A program made the translations under genes and the position numbers. Below, one piece after another: positions 5,741-5,949 of a stretch of DNA of 5,949 bases (positions are counted from its first letter, which is position 1; each line of letters opens with the position of its first letter). The notes under the pieces were generated by a model. It saw only the letters and a list, made by a program, of their open reading frames with translations, made no database searches and had not been told where the DNA came from. Source of the stretch: an uncultured Oscillospiraceae bacterium (lineage in GTDB: Bacteria; Bacillota; Clostridia; Oscillospirales; Acutalibacteraceae); assembly GCA_900552985.1 (NCBI GenBank), contig USBP01000105.1, positions 1-5,949 of the forward strand. The letters are read 5' to 3'.

Positions 5741-5949
5741 TTATTAAAAATGTAAGCTTGGAAACAGTTTGCGGTATTACGAGTAAGCTTCCGGAAAATA
5801 CACTTCCGGAGGTTGCCTTTGCCGGAAAATCCAATGTTGGAAAATCGTCATTGATTAATGCACTAATGAATCGTAAATCTTTGGCAAGAACATCATCCCA
5901 GCCGGGAAAAACACAGACCATTAACTTCTATAATATCAATGAAGAACTT
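5737..5949 (+). CDS. engB: Ribosome biogenesis GTP-binding protein EngB/YsxC/YihA (3' end outside window)
   Basis: The first 71 residues of a small TRAFAC-class GTPase that acts in late assembly of the large ribosomal subunit in the cytosol; the full protein is about 195-205 residues. The P-loop (G1) is [10 protein letters not shown] (residues 29-38) and the switch I/G2 region is [10 protein letters not shown] (residues 56-65), both characteristic of EngB. The short N-terminal lead-in [13 protein letters not shown] also fits. The start is supported by GGGGAGGA at 5723-5730, six bases upstream. The ATG overlaps the preceding stop (ATGA), as would suit a translationally coupled lon-engB pair. 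Codons are much more AT-rich than in the M16 genes upstream, so this DNA probably has a different origin from the central block. The gene is cut only by the window end. Confidence 0.95.
   Translation, partial: MIIKNVSLETVCGITSKLPENTLPEVAFAGKSNVGKSSLINALMNRKSLARTSSQPGKTQTINFYNINEEL

Overview
The window most resembles DNA from Clostridia (Bacillota). It reads as three blocks that do not obviously belong together. Block 1 (about 1-1030) is moderately AT-rich: hand counts of two 60-base lines in 781-900 give 28 and 26 G+C. It holds the middle of an exporter-type ABC transporter gene, cut by the window start. Block 2 (about 1030-5710) is GC-rich; the line at 2281-2340 has 39 G+C of 60. It carries the 3' part of a cyclic beta-1,2-glucan synthase-like GH94 phosphorylase gene, a 244-base intergenic stretch, and a pair of M16 peptidase-family genes of the YmfF/YmfH type. 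Block 3 (about 5710-5949) is AT-rich again, with 22 G+C of 60 at 5821-5880. It starts the ribosome-assembly GTPase gene engB (ysxC), cut by the window end. All genes are on the + strand.

The reading frame stays open from base 2 to the stop at 3518-3520. It joins two unrelated proteins: an ABC transporter that stops after its Walker A and Q-loop, before the LSGGQ signature and Walker B, and a GH94 phosphorylase that has lost everything upstream of that domain. A second join lies near 5690-5715. There the catalytic M16 protein ends at 229 residues instead of about 420-430, and its last dozen residues look like the C-terminus of Lon protease, a common upstream neighbour of engB. Both joins lie at short stretches encoding similar peptides (EDVLEAL and DEVLETAL), and both coincide with the composition changes. 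The simplest reading is a chimera: either a metagenome-assembly misjoin or a real rearrangement. I do not think either fusion is an evolved protein.

Within block 2 the organisation is normal. A near-perfect sigma-70/sigma-A promoter overlaps the last codons of the phosphorylase gene and would drive a leader of about 225 nt followed by the two M16 genes, which overlap by 4 bases (ATGA). The first M16 protein lacks the zinc motif and the second has HFLEH, the usual inactive plus active pairing. The leader contains a 14-base-period tandem repeat and imperfect inverted repeats suggestive of a dispersed intergenic element. I see no tRNA, rRNA, CRISPR array, transposase or phage gene. I find no convincing undescribed system; the most notable signal is the pair of chimeric junctions.
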